Assembly: GCA_002416505.1 (NCBI GenBank)
Contig: DIAM01000004.1
Location: 245,020 to 309,019, forward strand
Source: Gammaproteobacteria bacterium UBA5078
GTDB lineage: Bacteria > Pseudomonadota > Gammaproteobacteria > Pseudomonadales > Pseudohongiellaceae
Direction: 5' to 3'
DNA: 64,000 nucleotides
Numbering within the stretch: position 1 is the stretch's first letter; each line of letters starts with the position of its first letter. Under the pieces are notes generated by a model. The model did no database searches. It was not told where the DNA came from and saw only the letters and a list, made by a program, of their open reading frames with translations. This document shows positions 16,937 through 25,317 of this stretch, piece by piece. The position numbers and the translations under genes are program-made.

Positions 16937-17890
16937 ATGTCGAAACCACTTACTCGTGTACTGTCGCTGCTTGAATTGCTGCAGACACATGGACTGTTGT
17001 CCGGCGCACAGATCGCTACGCGATTGGACGTAGACATTCGCACCGTGCGTCGTTATATCGCCGCTCTAGAGGAGCTAGGGATTCCAGTGCTCACAGAACA
17101 AGGGCGCTATGGAGGCTATCGCTTAGTGGCTGGTTTTAAGCTGCCACCGATGATGTTTACCGAAGAGGAAACGTTGGCCATATCACTCGGTCTCCTTGCC
17201 GCTAATCAACTTGGCCTTGCCGAAACCACGCCCTCCATTACAAGCGTCCAGGCGAAGCTTGAGCGCGTAATGCCGAAGAATCTGAAGCGCCGCGTTCGGG
17301 CGATTAGCCAGAGCGCAAGCCTCATATTGCCTAAGGCTCATGGCGCAGAGAATAAGGAGGATCTACTATTGCTGACCGATGCCGCCCATGGGCAGCAACG
17401 CGTGCGCTTCGTATATGAAGCAGAGAACAATGTTGCTCAGGTTCGCGATGTCGACCCCTATGGGATCGTGTTCCGGCGTGGTCATTGGTATTTGGTGGGG
17501 CATTGTCACCTACGCGATGCGCTGCGCACCTTCCGCTTAGATCGGCTCTGCAAGGTAGAGCTTTTAATGCACAGCTTCTTGCGACCAGCACAGTTCGATG
17601 CAGCGAGCTATCTCAATAGGAGTATGCAGAATGTGCCACGTCAACATCCCGTCAGCGTCTTATTGCATACCGATATGGCGTCGGCTTCATATTATCTTCA
17701 TGGCTTAGAGGGGATATTGCGCGAATGCGATGAGGGTTTACTCATGGAAACGAGTACGGATAGTTTAGATTGGTTCGCGCGCTGGCTAGTACAAATGCCA
17801 ATTGCGGTGACCGTAATTAAACCCACTTCCCTGTGGGACGCTATCTGCGAGCATGTGCAACATGTGCAGGGCAATTTTAAACTCGTGTAA
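16937..17890 (+). CDS. Helix-turn-helix WYL-domain transcriptional regulator (YafY-like)
   Basis: 317 residues. The N-terminal HTH_11 domain (about 1-60) reads LELLQTHGLLSGAQIATRL and DIRTVRRYIAALEELGIPV. A central WYL domain (about 140-220) has RVRFVYEAENN, VDPYGIVFRRGHWYLVGHC and LRTFRLDRL, with the expected WYL-type HWYLVG core. Proteins of this type are repressors or activators that sense a ligand through the WYL pocket. It is divergent from the GST gene with a palindrome between, so it likely controls that gene and itself. The ligand is unknown. Confidence 0.92.
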   Translation: MSKPLTRVLSLLELLQTHGLLSGAQIATRLDVDIRTVRRYIAALEELGIPVLTEQGRYGGYRLVAGFKLPPMMFTEEETLAISLGLLAANQLGLAETTPSITSVQAKLERVMPKNLKRRVRAISQSASLILPKAHGAENKEDLLLLTDAAHGQQRVRFVYEAENNVAQVRDVDPYGIVFRRGHWYLVGHCHLRDALRTFRLDRLCKVELLMHSFLRPAQFDAASYLNRSMQNVPRQHPVSVLLHTDMASASYYLHGLEGILRECDEGLLMETSTDSLDWFARWLVQMPIAVTVIKPTSLWDAICEHVQHVQGNFKLV

Positions 17891-17922
17891 ACAAAGTTTT
17901 GGCTGCACTTTTCTTATGTCTT

Positions 17923-17952
17923 CCATGAGGCACTAACGCTAATGCCACATGG
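17923..17952 (+). terminator. Hairpin downstream of the WYL regulator
   Basis: CCATG-a-GGCA (17923-17932) pairs with TGCC-a-CATGG (17943-17952), followed by AGAACTTTTAT. A plausible but modest rho-independent terminator 33 bases after the regulator stop. Confidence 0.45.
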
Positions 17953-18076
17953 AGAACTTTTATATGCTGCGCCGCTCTTAGAAAGAGTAACGTAAATCCT
18001 AAAGAAACTGCACAGCGAAATCATTTCGACTTTTTTTCGAAGATGAGCAGAGCCATAGCCTGAAGGGAATTGATGG

Positions 18077-18103
18077 ACACGAGGCGCGCAGCGCGCCTCG
18101 TGT
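18077..18103. repeat. GC-rich perfect hairpin near the end of the DUF2959 gene
   Basis: ACACGAGGCGCG (18077-18088), loop CAG, CGCGCCTCGTGT (18092-18103): a 12-base-pair perfect stem. It lies 10 bases beyond the DUF2959 stop on its transcript but has no U tract on that strand, so it may be a mRNA-stabilising hairpin or a small palindromic repeat rather than a standard terminator. The rest of the 17891-18112 gap shows no gene. Confidence 0.5.
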
Positions 18104-18112
18104 AGAGGTGAG

Positions 18113-18754
18113 TTACTGTTGCTGCATCTCCGCGATGAAACGATCGGATTCCGCGATCGCTATTTCCATTGCGTCAATCAAGCGATCGACATCGGTATTG
18201 ATGGTATCGAGTTCGCCACGCAGTGAGGCGACGGCCCGCGCGTTGAGATTATGTTTCAAATACAATACATTGTCGCGCAGGCTATTCAGGACGGGGTCGA
18301 GCGTGGCCTCGGCGCGTTGCATGGCGCCAATGAGTCGCGTGTAACGCGTGCGAGTATCACGCAGCTGCTGTTCACTGTCCCGACGCAATGCCTGATTGGT
18401 GTATAGGTCTAGCTCGTCTGACCATTCGTCGAACAGCGCGTCGGCCACAGACTCCACGGCTTTTATGCGATCCCGTATCCGCTCTGCCGATTCTTCTGTG
18501 TCCTCGAATTCCGCATTCAGGCGATCATAGACTTGTTGCAGTTCACCGCCATCGAAGTTCACCACACTGCGAAACTGTTCTAAGGCATCGCGAAACTGTT
18601 CCTGGCCTTCCTGCTGCGCGCTTTGCGCCTCGCCGATGCGATCGACGAGAATCTCGCGCTTGTGTACGCCAAGTTGTTCCATCGTGCCGTAGTAGGCCGA
18701 TTCACACGCGGTGAGCAGAAAAATAGCGGCCGCAGAAAATAGGACTTGTCTCAT
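18113..18754 (-). CDS. DUF2959 lipoprotein
   Basis: 213 residues with a lipoprotein signal ending in the lipobox LLTAC (cysteine at residue 17), so it is probably lipid-anchored in the periplasm. The rest is almost entirely charged, alpha-helical and likely coiled coil, typical of DUF2959. No enzymatic motif is visible. Its start overlaps the end of the YqaE-like gene by four bases (ATGA type), so both are one operon. Function unknown; the pairing with a small membrane protein may mean an envelope-stress role, which is inference. Confidence 0.87.
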   Translation of the reverse strand: MRQVLFSAAAIFLLTACESAYYGTMEQLGVHKREILVDRIGEAQSAQQEGQEQFRDALEQFRSVVNFDGGELQQVYDRLNAEFEDTEESAERIRDRIKAVESVADALFDEWSDELDLYTNQALRRDSEQQLRDTRTRYTRLIGAMQRAEATLDPVLNSLRDNVLYLKHNLNARAVASLRGELDTINTDVDRLIDAMEIAIAESDRFIAEMQQQ

Positions 18755-18951
18755 TTGCTATTCCTTTTTATGGCGTCCACTACGCGATCGGTACGCTTGT
18801 CCGCGAGATGACTGTTCACAACTAAAAGCGCATGAATAACACCTGGCACCCAAAAGCAGAGTGTTAGCAGAATATTGATCAAGGCTTGAAACGGTTTTCC
18901 ACACAAGAACACGGCCAAGGGTGGCAGAAAAATCGCAATGATATAACGCAC
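18751..18951 (-). CDS. YqaE/Pmp3 family small membrane protein
   Basis: 66 residues with two membrane segments separated by a short loop (IIAIFLPPLAVFLCGK then INILLTLCFWVPGVIHAL). The PPLAVF and the CFWVPGVIHALxV patterns are Pmp3/YqaE hallmarks. In bacteria these peptides are inner-membrane proteins often induced by envelope or osmotic stress. First gene of the two-gene operon with the DUF2959 lipoprotein. Confidence 0.92.
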   Translation of the reverse strand: MRYIIAIFLPPLAVFLCGKPFQALINILLTLCFWVPGVIHALLVVNSHLADKRTDRVVDAIKRNSK

Positions 18952-19082
18952 AAGATATCTCCAATTATCAGTAAGGCGAGTCCTAATTGACGAAATTAGT
19001 AGGCAGCCACGATTCTTTTGCTTACTTTAAGCGCTTTTGCCACCATTGCAAAACCTAATATCGCTACTTTCGAGTACCTCTC

Positions 19083-21557
19083 TTGGCTGTACTAACATCT
19101 TCATCTGCGAATTCATTGCCCATAGACAAGCTTCTATCCGAACTTATCGATGCGGTCGAATCACAGAATCGCGTATTGCTTATAGCCCAACCCGGTGCCG
19201 GCAAGACCACACGAGCTCCGCTTGCGCTACTTGAGCATTTCCCTATTCGGGCGGGCCGCTGGTTGCTATTAGAACCGCGGCGAGTCGCCGCGCGCTTAGC
19301 CTCCGCCTATATGGCGCAATCACTTGGGGAAGCCTTAGGCCACACCGTCGGCTATCGAGTGCGCGGAGAATCCAAAATAGGCCCAAACACGCGTCTCGAA
19401 GTAGTAACCCAAGGTATATTGACAAGGATGTTGCAGGACGATCCTGCCTTGGAAGGCGTCGCAGGCATCATATTCGACGAATTTCACGAGCGTAGCCTCG
19501 ATGCCGATCTCGGCCTCGCGTTCGCCCTCGATGCGCAGAAGGGGCTGCGCGAGGACTTGCGCATCCTAGTGATGTCCGCGACCCTCGACGTCGAGGCACT
19601 GCTCGGAGTATTGGGGTCAGACACTCCGGTGATCGACTGCCTAGGCCGGGCATGGCCGGTGCAAACTTATTATCGCAGCGCGCCACTGCGCGAGCGAGTG
19701 GAACGCCATCAAGCCAGCGTTATCCGTGAGGCGCTCTTGGCCCACGAAGGCAATCTACTAGCCTTCCTACCCGGCCAAGGCGAGATCCGTCGCCTGCATG
19801 GGATTTTGCAGGATGTGCTGCCCAGCGACATCGAGATTTGCGATCTACATGGACAGCTACCCCTAGCGCAGCAACAGGCAGTGCTGAGGATGCCCGAACA
19901 TCGACAGCGTCGAGTGATACTCGCGACCTCTATCGCCGAGTCCAGCATCACCGTACCGGGGGTGCGTATCGTCGTGGATGCGGGGCTCGAGCGCACGCCG
20001 ATATTCCAGGCGCGTACCGGCATGAGCAGCCTCGAAACGCGACGCCTCAATCGCGCCAGCGCCGACCAGCGCCGCGGGCGCGCGGGGCGTGAGGCGGCAG
20101 GGTTTTGCTATCGACTATGGCCCCAGGAGCAGATGCTGGCTGCCCACCGCGAGCCGGAGATCCTGCAATCGGACTTAGCGGCACTCGCCTTCGAACTACT
20201 GCGCTGGGGTGTTAAGGATCCGGGCCAACTTAGCTGGGTGACACCCCCACCCGCCCCGGCTTTCGCGGCGGGTGTAGCGCTACTGCAGCGCCTAGGCATC
20301 GTAGAAGAAACGGGCGCGCTAACCGACTTAGGACGGCGCTGTGTGCGCTGGCCCACCCACCCTCGCTTTGCCGCTCTTTTGGCCCGAGCAGTGCAAGATG
20401 GATCGCAGTCACTAGCCTGCTGGTGCTTAGCATGGCTAGAGGAGGCGACTCAAGATGCCGAGGTCGATATCGCCAGAGTTTTCAGCAAGCGCCCCCACCG
20501 CGCCGATAAGACTCAGGGCCGATGGTGGCAAGGCGCGCAGCAATGGGCGAAACGGCTAGGGGTGGACCTCGAGCCCGTGGATCTAGAGCAGCTCCCAACG
20601 CTTATCGTGACAGCCTTCCCAGACCGAATCGCGCAGAACCTAAGACTCGCCAATGACCGCAGCCAGGCGCGCTTCAAACTACCCAGCGGCGGCCAAGCAC
20701 TACTCGCGACGCAGGAGGCCCTCAGTCAAAAAGACTTCCTCGTTGCCGTCGAACTGGACGGAGCTAGCGCTGGGGCGAGAATCTACAAGGCGCTTGCGAT
20801 TAGCCAGGAGCAAATAGAGAGACTTTTCAGCGAGGCAAGGCTATGGCGCCAAGAGATTCGCTGGGTCGAGGCAACGGGACGGCTCGCCGGAGAGGAGACC
20901 CGCGTCCTAGGTGCGGTAGTGTTGGAGAGGCGGCCGATGGCGAAGTTGCCAACCGAGGCGATTCGCAGCGGGATTTTAGCGGGCCTGCGTCAGCGTGGTT
21001 TCCGCTGGACCGATGAGGACCAGCAGACACTGGGCAGATTACGCCTGCTACGGCGCTGCCTCGGCGAGCCATGGCCCCAAATAAGTGACTCTGTGCTACT
21101 GGATACGCTCGAACATTGGTTAGTCGCGAGGCTGGATGGCATCAGCAGACTCGAGCAGTTAGACCGCCTTGCCTTGGGCCAAATCTTTGTCGAATCGCTG
21201 GATTGGACGCTGCAACAATCTTTATCGAAGTTGGCGCCCACTCACTTGGATGTCCCTAGCGGCAGTAGAATTCGGCTTGACTACAGCGGAGAAGAACCGG
21301 TGCTGGCCGTGAAGCTACAAGAACTCTTCGGGCAGACCCACACCCCTACGGTGGCAGATGGCAAGATTCCAGTGCTACTCCATCTGCTCTCTCCTGCGCG
21401 GCGCCCAGTGCAGGTGACTCGCGACCTCGCCGGTTTCTGGCAAGGCTCTTATTTCGAAGTGCGCAAGGACCTTAAGGGTCGCTACCCGCGCCACCCCTGG
21501 CCCGATGATCCACTCAATGCCCCAGCCAGCGCGAAGGCGAAGAAAAAAGGCACCTAG
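19083..21557 (+). CDS. hrpB: ATP-dependent helicase HrpB
   Basis: 824 residues from a TTG codon; the true start is uncertain because no ATG lies near, and homology begins at SLPIDKLLSEL about residue 12. Domain order: N-terminal DEAH-type helicase core with Walker A QPGAGKTTRAP, IIFDEFHERS (DEFH in place of DEAH, usual for HrpB) and MSATLD; second RecA domain with GQGEIRR and QRRGRAGRE; then a helicase-associated region and a HrpB-specific C-terminal domain ending GRYPRHPWPDDP. An RNA-helicase-like protein of unclear role in most bacteria. It appears to be transcribed alone. Confidence 0.95.
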   Translation: MAVLTSSSANSLPIDKLLSELIDAVESQNRVLLIAQPGAGKTTRAPLALLEHFPIRAGRWLLLEPRRVAARLASAYMAQSLGEALGHTVGYRVRGESKIGPNTRLEVVTQGILTRMLQDDPALEGVAGIIFDEFHERSLDADLGLAFALDAQKGLREDLRILVMSATLDVEALLGVLGSDTPVIDCLGRAWPVQTYYRSAPLRERVERHQASVIREALLAHEGNLLAFLPGQGEIRRLHGILQDVLPSDIEICDLHGQLPLAQQQAVLRMPEHRQRRVILATSIAESSITVPGVRIVVDAGLERTPIFQARTGMSSLETRRLNRASADQRRGRAGREAAGFCYRLWPQEQMLAAHREPEILQSDLAALAFELLRWGVKDPGQLSWVTPPPAPAFAAGVALLQRLGIVEETGALTDLGRRCVRWPTHPRFAALLARAVQDGSQSLACWCLAWLEEATQDAEVDIARVFSKRPHRADKTQGRWWQGAQQWAKRLGVDLEPVDLEQLPTLIVTAFPDRIAQNLRLANDRSQARFKLPSGGQALLATQEALSQKDFLVAVELDGASAGARIYKALAISQEQIERLFSEARLWRQEIRWVEATGRLAGEETRVLGAVVLERRPMAKLPTEAIRSGILAGLRQRGFRWTDEDQQTLGRLRLLRRCLGEPWPQISDSVLLDTLEHWLVARLDGISRLEQLDRLALGQIFVESLDWTLQQSLSKLAPTHLDVPSGSRIRLDYSGEEPVLAVKLQELFGQTHTPTVADGKIPVLLHLLSPARRPVQVTRDLAGFWQGSYFEVRKDLKGRYPRHPWPDDPLNAPASAKAKKKGT

Positions 21558-21631
21558 CTCATAGCCTCGGGCAGCGTAGAGGCGAGCGTTGATGATATAG
21601 TAAGTACGGTTTTCGACTAGGGATTTGAACT

Positions 21632-22258
21632 ATGGCCAGAGGGACCCTCTACACCATTTCCGCGCCGTCCGGCGCGGGCAAGACTAGCTTGGTACACGCA
21701 TTGTTGAAAGACAAGCAGGATCCCTTGCTGTGTGTTTCTGTGTCTCACACTACGCGCCCTCGGCGCCCGGGCGAGGTCGATGGCGTCAATTATCACTTCG
21801 TGAGCAAGGACGTCTTTACCGCGATGCAGGCGCAGAACAAGTTTCTCGAGTCGGCCCAGGTGTTCGGCAACCTCTATGGGACCTCTCAGGACTGGGTGCA
21901 GAATCAACTAGATCAGGGCATAGACGTCATACTCGAGATCGACTGGCAGGGAGCGGAGCAAGTGCGCGGCCGCATCGCCCCCAACAAGAGCATCTTCATC
22001 CTCCCGCCCTCGCTGCAGTGTCTGCTAGAGCGGCTTACCAATCGCGCACAGGACGATGTCGACACCATCAATCGACGCATGCGCGAGGCCAAGGACGAGA
22101 TCTCCCATTACGAGGCCGCCGACTACCTGGTCATCAACGATAACTTCGATATCGCGCTCGAGGACTTACGGGCGATCATTCGTGCCTCACGCTTAGAGCG
22201 ACGCCAGCAATTCGAAAACAATACCGCTTTGCTGCAGGCGCTACTGGAAAACCCTTGA
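21632..22258 (+). CDS. gmk: Guanylate kinase
   Basis: 208 residues, full length. P-loop SAPSGAGKTSLV at the N-terminus, then SHTTRPRRPGEVDGVNYHF (GMP-binding) and the ILEIDWQGAEQVR block. It phosphorylates GMP to GDP, feeding GTP and hence (p)ppGpp pools. It precedes rpoZ and spoT as in E. coli. Confidence 0.97.
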   Translation: MARGTLYTISAPSGAGKTSLVHALLKDKQDPLLCVSVSHTTRPRRPGEVDGVNYHFVSKDVFTAMQAQNKFLESAQVFGNLYGTSQDWVQNQLDQGIDVILEIDWQGAEQVRGRIAPNKSIFILPPSLQCLLERLTNRAQDDVDTINRRMREAKDEISHYEAADYLVINDNFDIALEDLRAIIRASRLERRQQFENNTALLQALLENP

Positions 22259-22303
22259 AAAAGACTAAAAATGCCCATAAATAAAGGCTTAGGCGAGAAT
22301 AAA

Positions 22304-22333
22304 TTAGGCATTGCGGCGCGTATTTAGTAGAAT
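22304..22333 (+). promoter_or_regulatory. Candidate promoter of rpoZ-spoT
   Basis: TTAGGC (22304-22309), an 18-base spacer, then TAGAAT (22328-22333), 43 bases before the rpoZ ATG. Only a moderate sigma-70 match. Confidence 0.4.
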
Positions 22334-22376
22334 CGCCGGTCTCCTCAACAGTACAGCTTTATAAACAGGTGTTTTT

Positions 22377-22676
22377 ATGGCCCGAATTACCGTCGAAGAT
22401 TGTCTAGACAAGGTAGACAATCGCTTCCAGTTGGTGATGATCTCCAGCAAGCGTGCTCGCCAAATACAAACTGGCGGCAAAGACCCATTGGTCCCTGCTG
22501 ACAACGACAAACCCACTGTAATCGCCTTGCGTGAAATCGCCGCTGGCCTAGTGGATTCCAGCATTCTCACAGCCCGCAGCGCTAACCCAGTGGTGATGCT
22601 GTCCCGTGACGAACTGAAGACGCCGCCTCCCGCAAATCAAGGGGATGACGACGAATCTTTCGGCGAAGACCTCTAG
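22377..22676 (+). CDS. rpoZ: RNA polymerase omega subunit
   Basis: 99 residues: MARITVEDCLDKVDNRFQLV, SKRARQIQTGGKDPLV and TVIALREIAAGLVD are omega signatures. Omega helps assemble RNA polymerase and forms part of one ppGpp site, so its coupling with spoT is functionally sensible. The spoT start follows 19 bases after its stop with a good ribosome binding site. Confidence 0.97.
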   Translation: MARITVEDCLDKVDNRFQLVMISSKRARQIQTGGKDPLVPADNDKPTVIALREIAAGLVDSSILTARSANPVVMLSRDELKTPPPANQGDDDESFGEDL

Positions 22677-22695
22677 CAGAGGGAGGAGTCGGCTT

Positions 22696-24849
22696 GTGCC
22701 TACAATCGACTCTCTAGCCACCAGCCTTTCAAGCTACTTGGAAGGCGAGCAGATCAATCTCGTTCGACGCGCCTACTACTACGCGGAACAGGCCCATGAC
22801 GGCCAGTTCCGTCGCAGTGGCGACCCCTATGTGACACACCCCCTCGCCGTTGCGGGCATACTGAGCGAAATGCATATGGACCCCCAGTCTCTGGTGGCCG
22901 CCATGTTGCATGACGTGATCGAAGACACCGGCATCAGCAAGGCCGCAGTGAAGAGCCAGTTCGGTGATGCGATCGCCGAGATGGTGGACGGGGTGAGCAA
23001 GCTCAACAAGATCACCTTCAGCAGCCACGCCGAAGCCCAGGCCGAGAATTTCCAGAAGATGGCCCTGGCCATGGCCAAAGACATCCGCGTGATCCTCGTG
23101 AAGCTCGCGGACCGGCTGCACAATATGCGCACGCTGGACGTGTTGAGCCCCGAGAAGCGCCGCCGCGTCGCCCGTGAAACCCTCGATATCTATGCCCCCA
23201 TCGCCAATCGTCTGGGCATGAACGCTATCCGCATCGAATTCGAAGAGCTGGGGTTCGACGCGCTATATCCGATGCGCGCGCGCCGCATCAACGCGGCAGT
23301 AAAGAGCATCCGCGGCAATCGCAAAGAGATCGTCAAGCAGATTCAAGGCTCCCTCGAGGCCTGCCTACAACGCGAGGGCATGCCCGGCCGCATCTTCGGC
23401 CGCGAGAAACACTTATTCAGCATCTACGAGAAGATGCGCGCCAAGCGTAGATCCTTCTCCGAGATCATGGACGTATACGCCTTCCGCATCGTAGTCGACA
23501 AGGTCGACACCTGTTACCGCGTTTTAGGCGCAGTTCACAATCTTTACAAGCCTGTTCCCGGCCGTTTCAAAGACTATATCGCCATCCCCAAGGCCAACGG
23601 CTATCAGTCGCTGCACACCACCCTATTCGGCATGCACGGCGTCCCCATCGAGATTCAGATTCGCACCGAAGAGATGGAAGCCATGGCCAACAACGGCATC
23701 GCCGCCCACTGGCTGTATAAGTCTCACGACGATACCCCGAGCAACGCTCACATCCGCGCACGGCAGTGGGTCAACGGCCTACTGGAGATGCAGCAGCATG
23801 CCGGCAACTCTTTAGAGTTCATCGAGAACGTGAAGATCGATCTGTTCCCGGACGAGATCTATGTATTCACGCCCAAGGGCACCATCATGGAGCTGCCGGC
23901 GGGATCGACCGCGGTGGACTTCGCCTATGCCGTGCATACAGACGTGGGCAACTCCTGCGTGGCCTGCCGAATTAGCCGCCGCCTAGCGCCATTGAGCGAG
24001 ACCTTGGAGAGCGGGCAGACCGTCGAGATCATCACCGCCCCCGGCACTCAACCCAACCCGGCCTGGCTCAGCTTCGCAGTCACCGGCAAGGCGCGCAGCA
24101 ATATTCGTCACTTCCTCAAGAATCAGCGCCATTCGGAATCCGTGGCTCTCGGCCGTCGCCTGCTCAATAAGGTGCTGGGTAGCTTCGGCACACAGCTGGA
24201 AAAAATTTCACCAGAACAGATTCAACTGACCTTGCAGCACCTGAATAGCCCGGAGCTAGACAATGTGTTGGAGGATATCGGCCTGGGCAATCGCATGTCC
24301 CACGTTGTGGCGCGCCTGATGATGCCCGGGCAGGACGATGCGGACCTATTGCCCGAAGTGGGCAAGGAGAGCAAGGGCTCGCCGCTGGCGATTCGCGGCT
24401 CCGAGGGCATGGTCATGAATTTTGCCCGTTGCTGCCACCCGATACCCGGCGATCCTATCATCGGCCATATCAGCAGTGGCCGTGGCATGGTTATCCATAC
24501 TGAGAGCTGCAATAACATTGCCGAGATTCGAGACAACCCCGATAAGTGCATCTCGGTGCGTTGGGATCCTAACGTCGAGGGTGAATTCTCCGTCGAGATC
24601 CGCGTAGAGTTGGAGAACGAGCGCGGCATTATCGCCAAGCTTGCGACCACCATTACCGGTGCGGAAGCCAATATCGAGAAGATCAGCACCGTGGAGCGCG
24701 ACGCCCGTTTCAGCATCGTCAACCTCTCTCTCAACGTGCGCAATCGCATACATTTGGCTAGAGTAATGAAGCGCATTAGGCTTATAAAGCCGGTAAGCAA
24801 GGTAACCCGCGTGAAGAGCCGCAAGATCGTCAAAACGCTCAAAGTATAA
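22696..24849 (+). CDS. spoT: Bifunctional (p)ppGpp synthetase/hydrolase SpoT
   Basis: 717 residues from GTG 22696, chosen because GGGAGGAG lies directly upstream; an earlier in-frame start would overlap rpoZ. Domain order: HD hydrolase with HDVIEDT intact (about 70-80), synthetase domain with the RFKD signature before YIAIPKANGYQSLHTT (about 285-310), TGS (DEIYVFTPKGTIMELP, about 390), a conserved-cysteine region (FARCCHPIPGDPI, about 575) and a C-terminal ACT domain. It makes and degrades the stringent alarmone. The RFKD and intact HD suggest a hydrolase-competent Rel/Spo protein. Typical gmk-rpoZ-spoT operon. Confidence 0.96.
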   Translation: MPTIDSLATSLSSYLEGEQINLVRRAYYYAEQAHDGQFRRSGDPYVTHPLAVAGILSEMHMDPQSLVAAMLHDVIEDTGISKAAVKSQFGDAIAEMVDGVSKLNKITFSSHAEAQAENFQKMALAMAKDIRVILVKLADRLHNMRTLDVLSPEKRRRVARETLDIYAPIANRLGMNAIRIEFEELGFDALYPMRARRINAAVKSIRGNRKEIVKQIQGSLEACLQREGMPGRIFGREKHLFSIYEKMRAKRRSFSEIMDVYAFRIVVDKVDTCYRVLGAVHNLYKPVPGRFKDYIAIPKANGYQSLHTTLFGMHGVPIEIQIRTEEMEAMANNGIAAHWLYKSHDDTPSNAHIRARQWVNGLLEMQQHAGNSLEFIENVKIDLFPDEIYVFTPKGTIMELPAGSTAVDFAYAVHTDVGNSCVACRISRRLAPLSETLESGQTVEIITAPGTQPNPAWLSFAVTGKARSNIRHFLKNQRHSESVALGRRLLNKVLGSFGTQLEKISPEQIQLTLQHLNSPELDNVLEDIGLGNRMSHVVARLMMPGQDDADLLPEVGKESKGSPLAIRGSEGMVMNFARCCHPIPGDPIIGHISSGRGMVIHTESCNNIAEIRDNPDKCISVRWDPNVEGEFSVEIRVELENERGIIAKLATTITGAEANIEKISTVERDARFSIVNLSLNVRNRIHLARVMKRIRLIKPVSKVTRVKSRKIVKTLKV

Positions 24850-24913
24850 AATCAAATTAACGAACTGCACCGGCTAGCTCAGCGCTGGGCCAGCGCAGCA
24901 TGAGGATGTCTTT

Positions 24914-25309
24914 GTGACTAATAAGAAGATTATCAGCACCGCCAAAGCCCCAGCCGCTATCGGCCCCTACTCGCAAGCAGTTAAGACCGGCAACCTCGTG
25001 TTTTGCTCGGGCCAAATCCCTCTGGATCCCGCAAGCATGGAGATCGTGAGCGGAGGCATAGAGGCACAAGCCGTGCGGGTGTTGGAGAATATGCGCGCGG
25101 TCGCGACCGCCGCGGGTGCGCAACTCCAAGACGCCGTGAAGTTGACAATCTTCCTGACGGATCTGGCGGATTTCGGCATCGTGAACGAGACCATGAAGCG
25201 CTATTTCGACGCCCCCTATCCCGCGCGCTCCACAGTGCAGGTGTCCGCTCTACCTAAGGGTGCGAATATCGAGATTGAGGCGATACTAGCGCTTCCTCCC
25301 CAAGCCTGA
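24914..25309 (+). CDS. ridA: RidA family enamine/imine deaminase
   Basis: 131 residues from a GTG start with GAGGA upstream. Signatures: APAAIGPYSQAVKTGNLVFCSGQIPLD (in parts) near the N-terminus and the catalytic-arginine strand PARSTVQVSALPKGANIEIE at the C-terminus. It hydrolyses reactive 2-aminoacrylate from PLP enzymes to pyruvate and ammonia. It sits between spoT and recG where E. coli has trmH, an arrangement common outside enterobacteria. recG begins 8 bases after its stop. Confidence 0.95.
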   Translation: MTNKKIISTAKAPAAIGPYSQAVKTGNLVFCSGQIPLDPASMEIVSGGIEAQAVRVLENMRAVATAAGAQLQDAVKLTIFLTDLADFGIVNETMKRYFDAPYPARSTVQVSALPKGANIEIEAILALPPQA

Positions 25310-25317
25310 GTCAGCCA

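Noticed and set aside
24882..24896. GCGCTGGGCCAGCGC palindrome before ridA
   Set aside because: Only one base of loop is left for the full pairing, no U tract; reads better as chance symmetry before the ribosome binding site.
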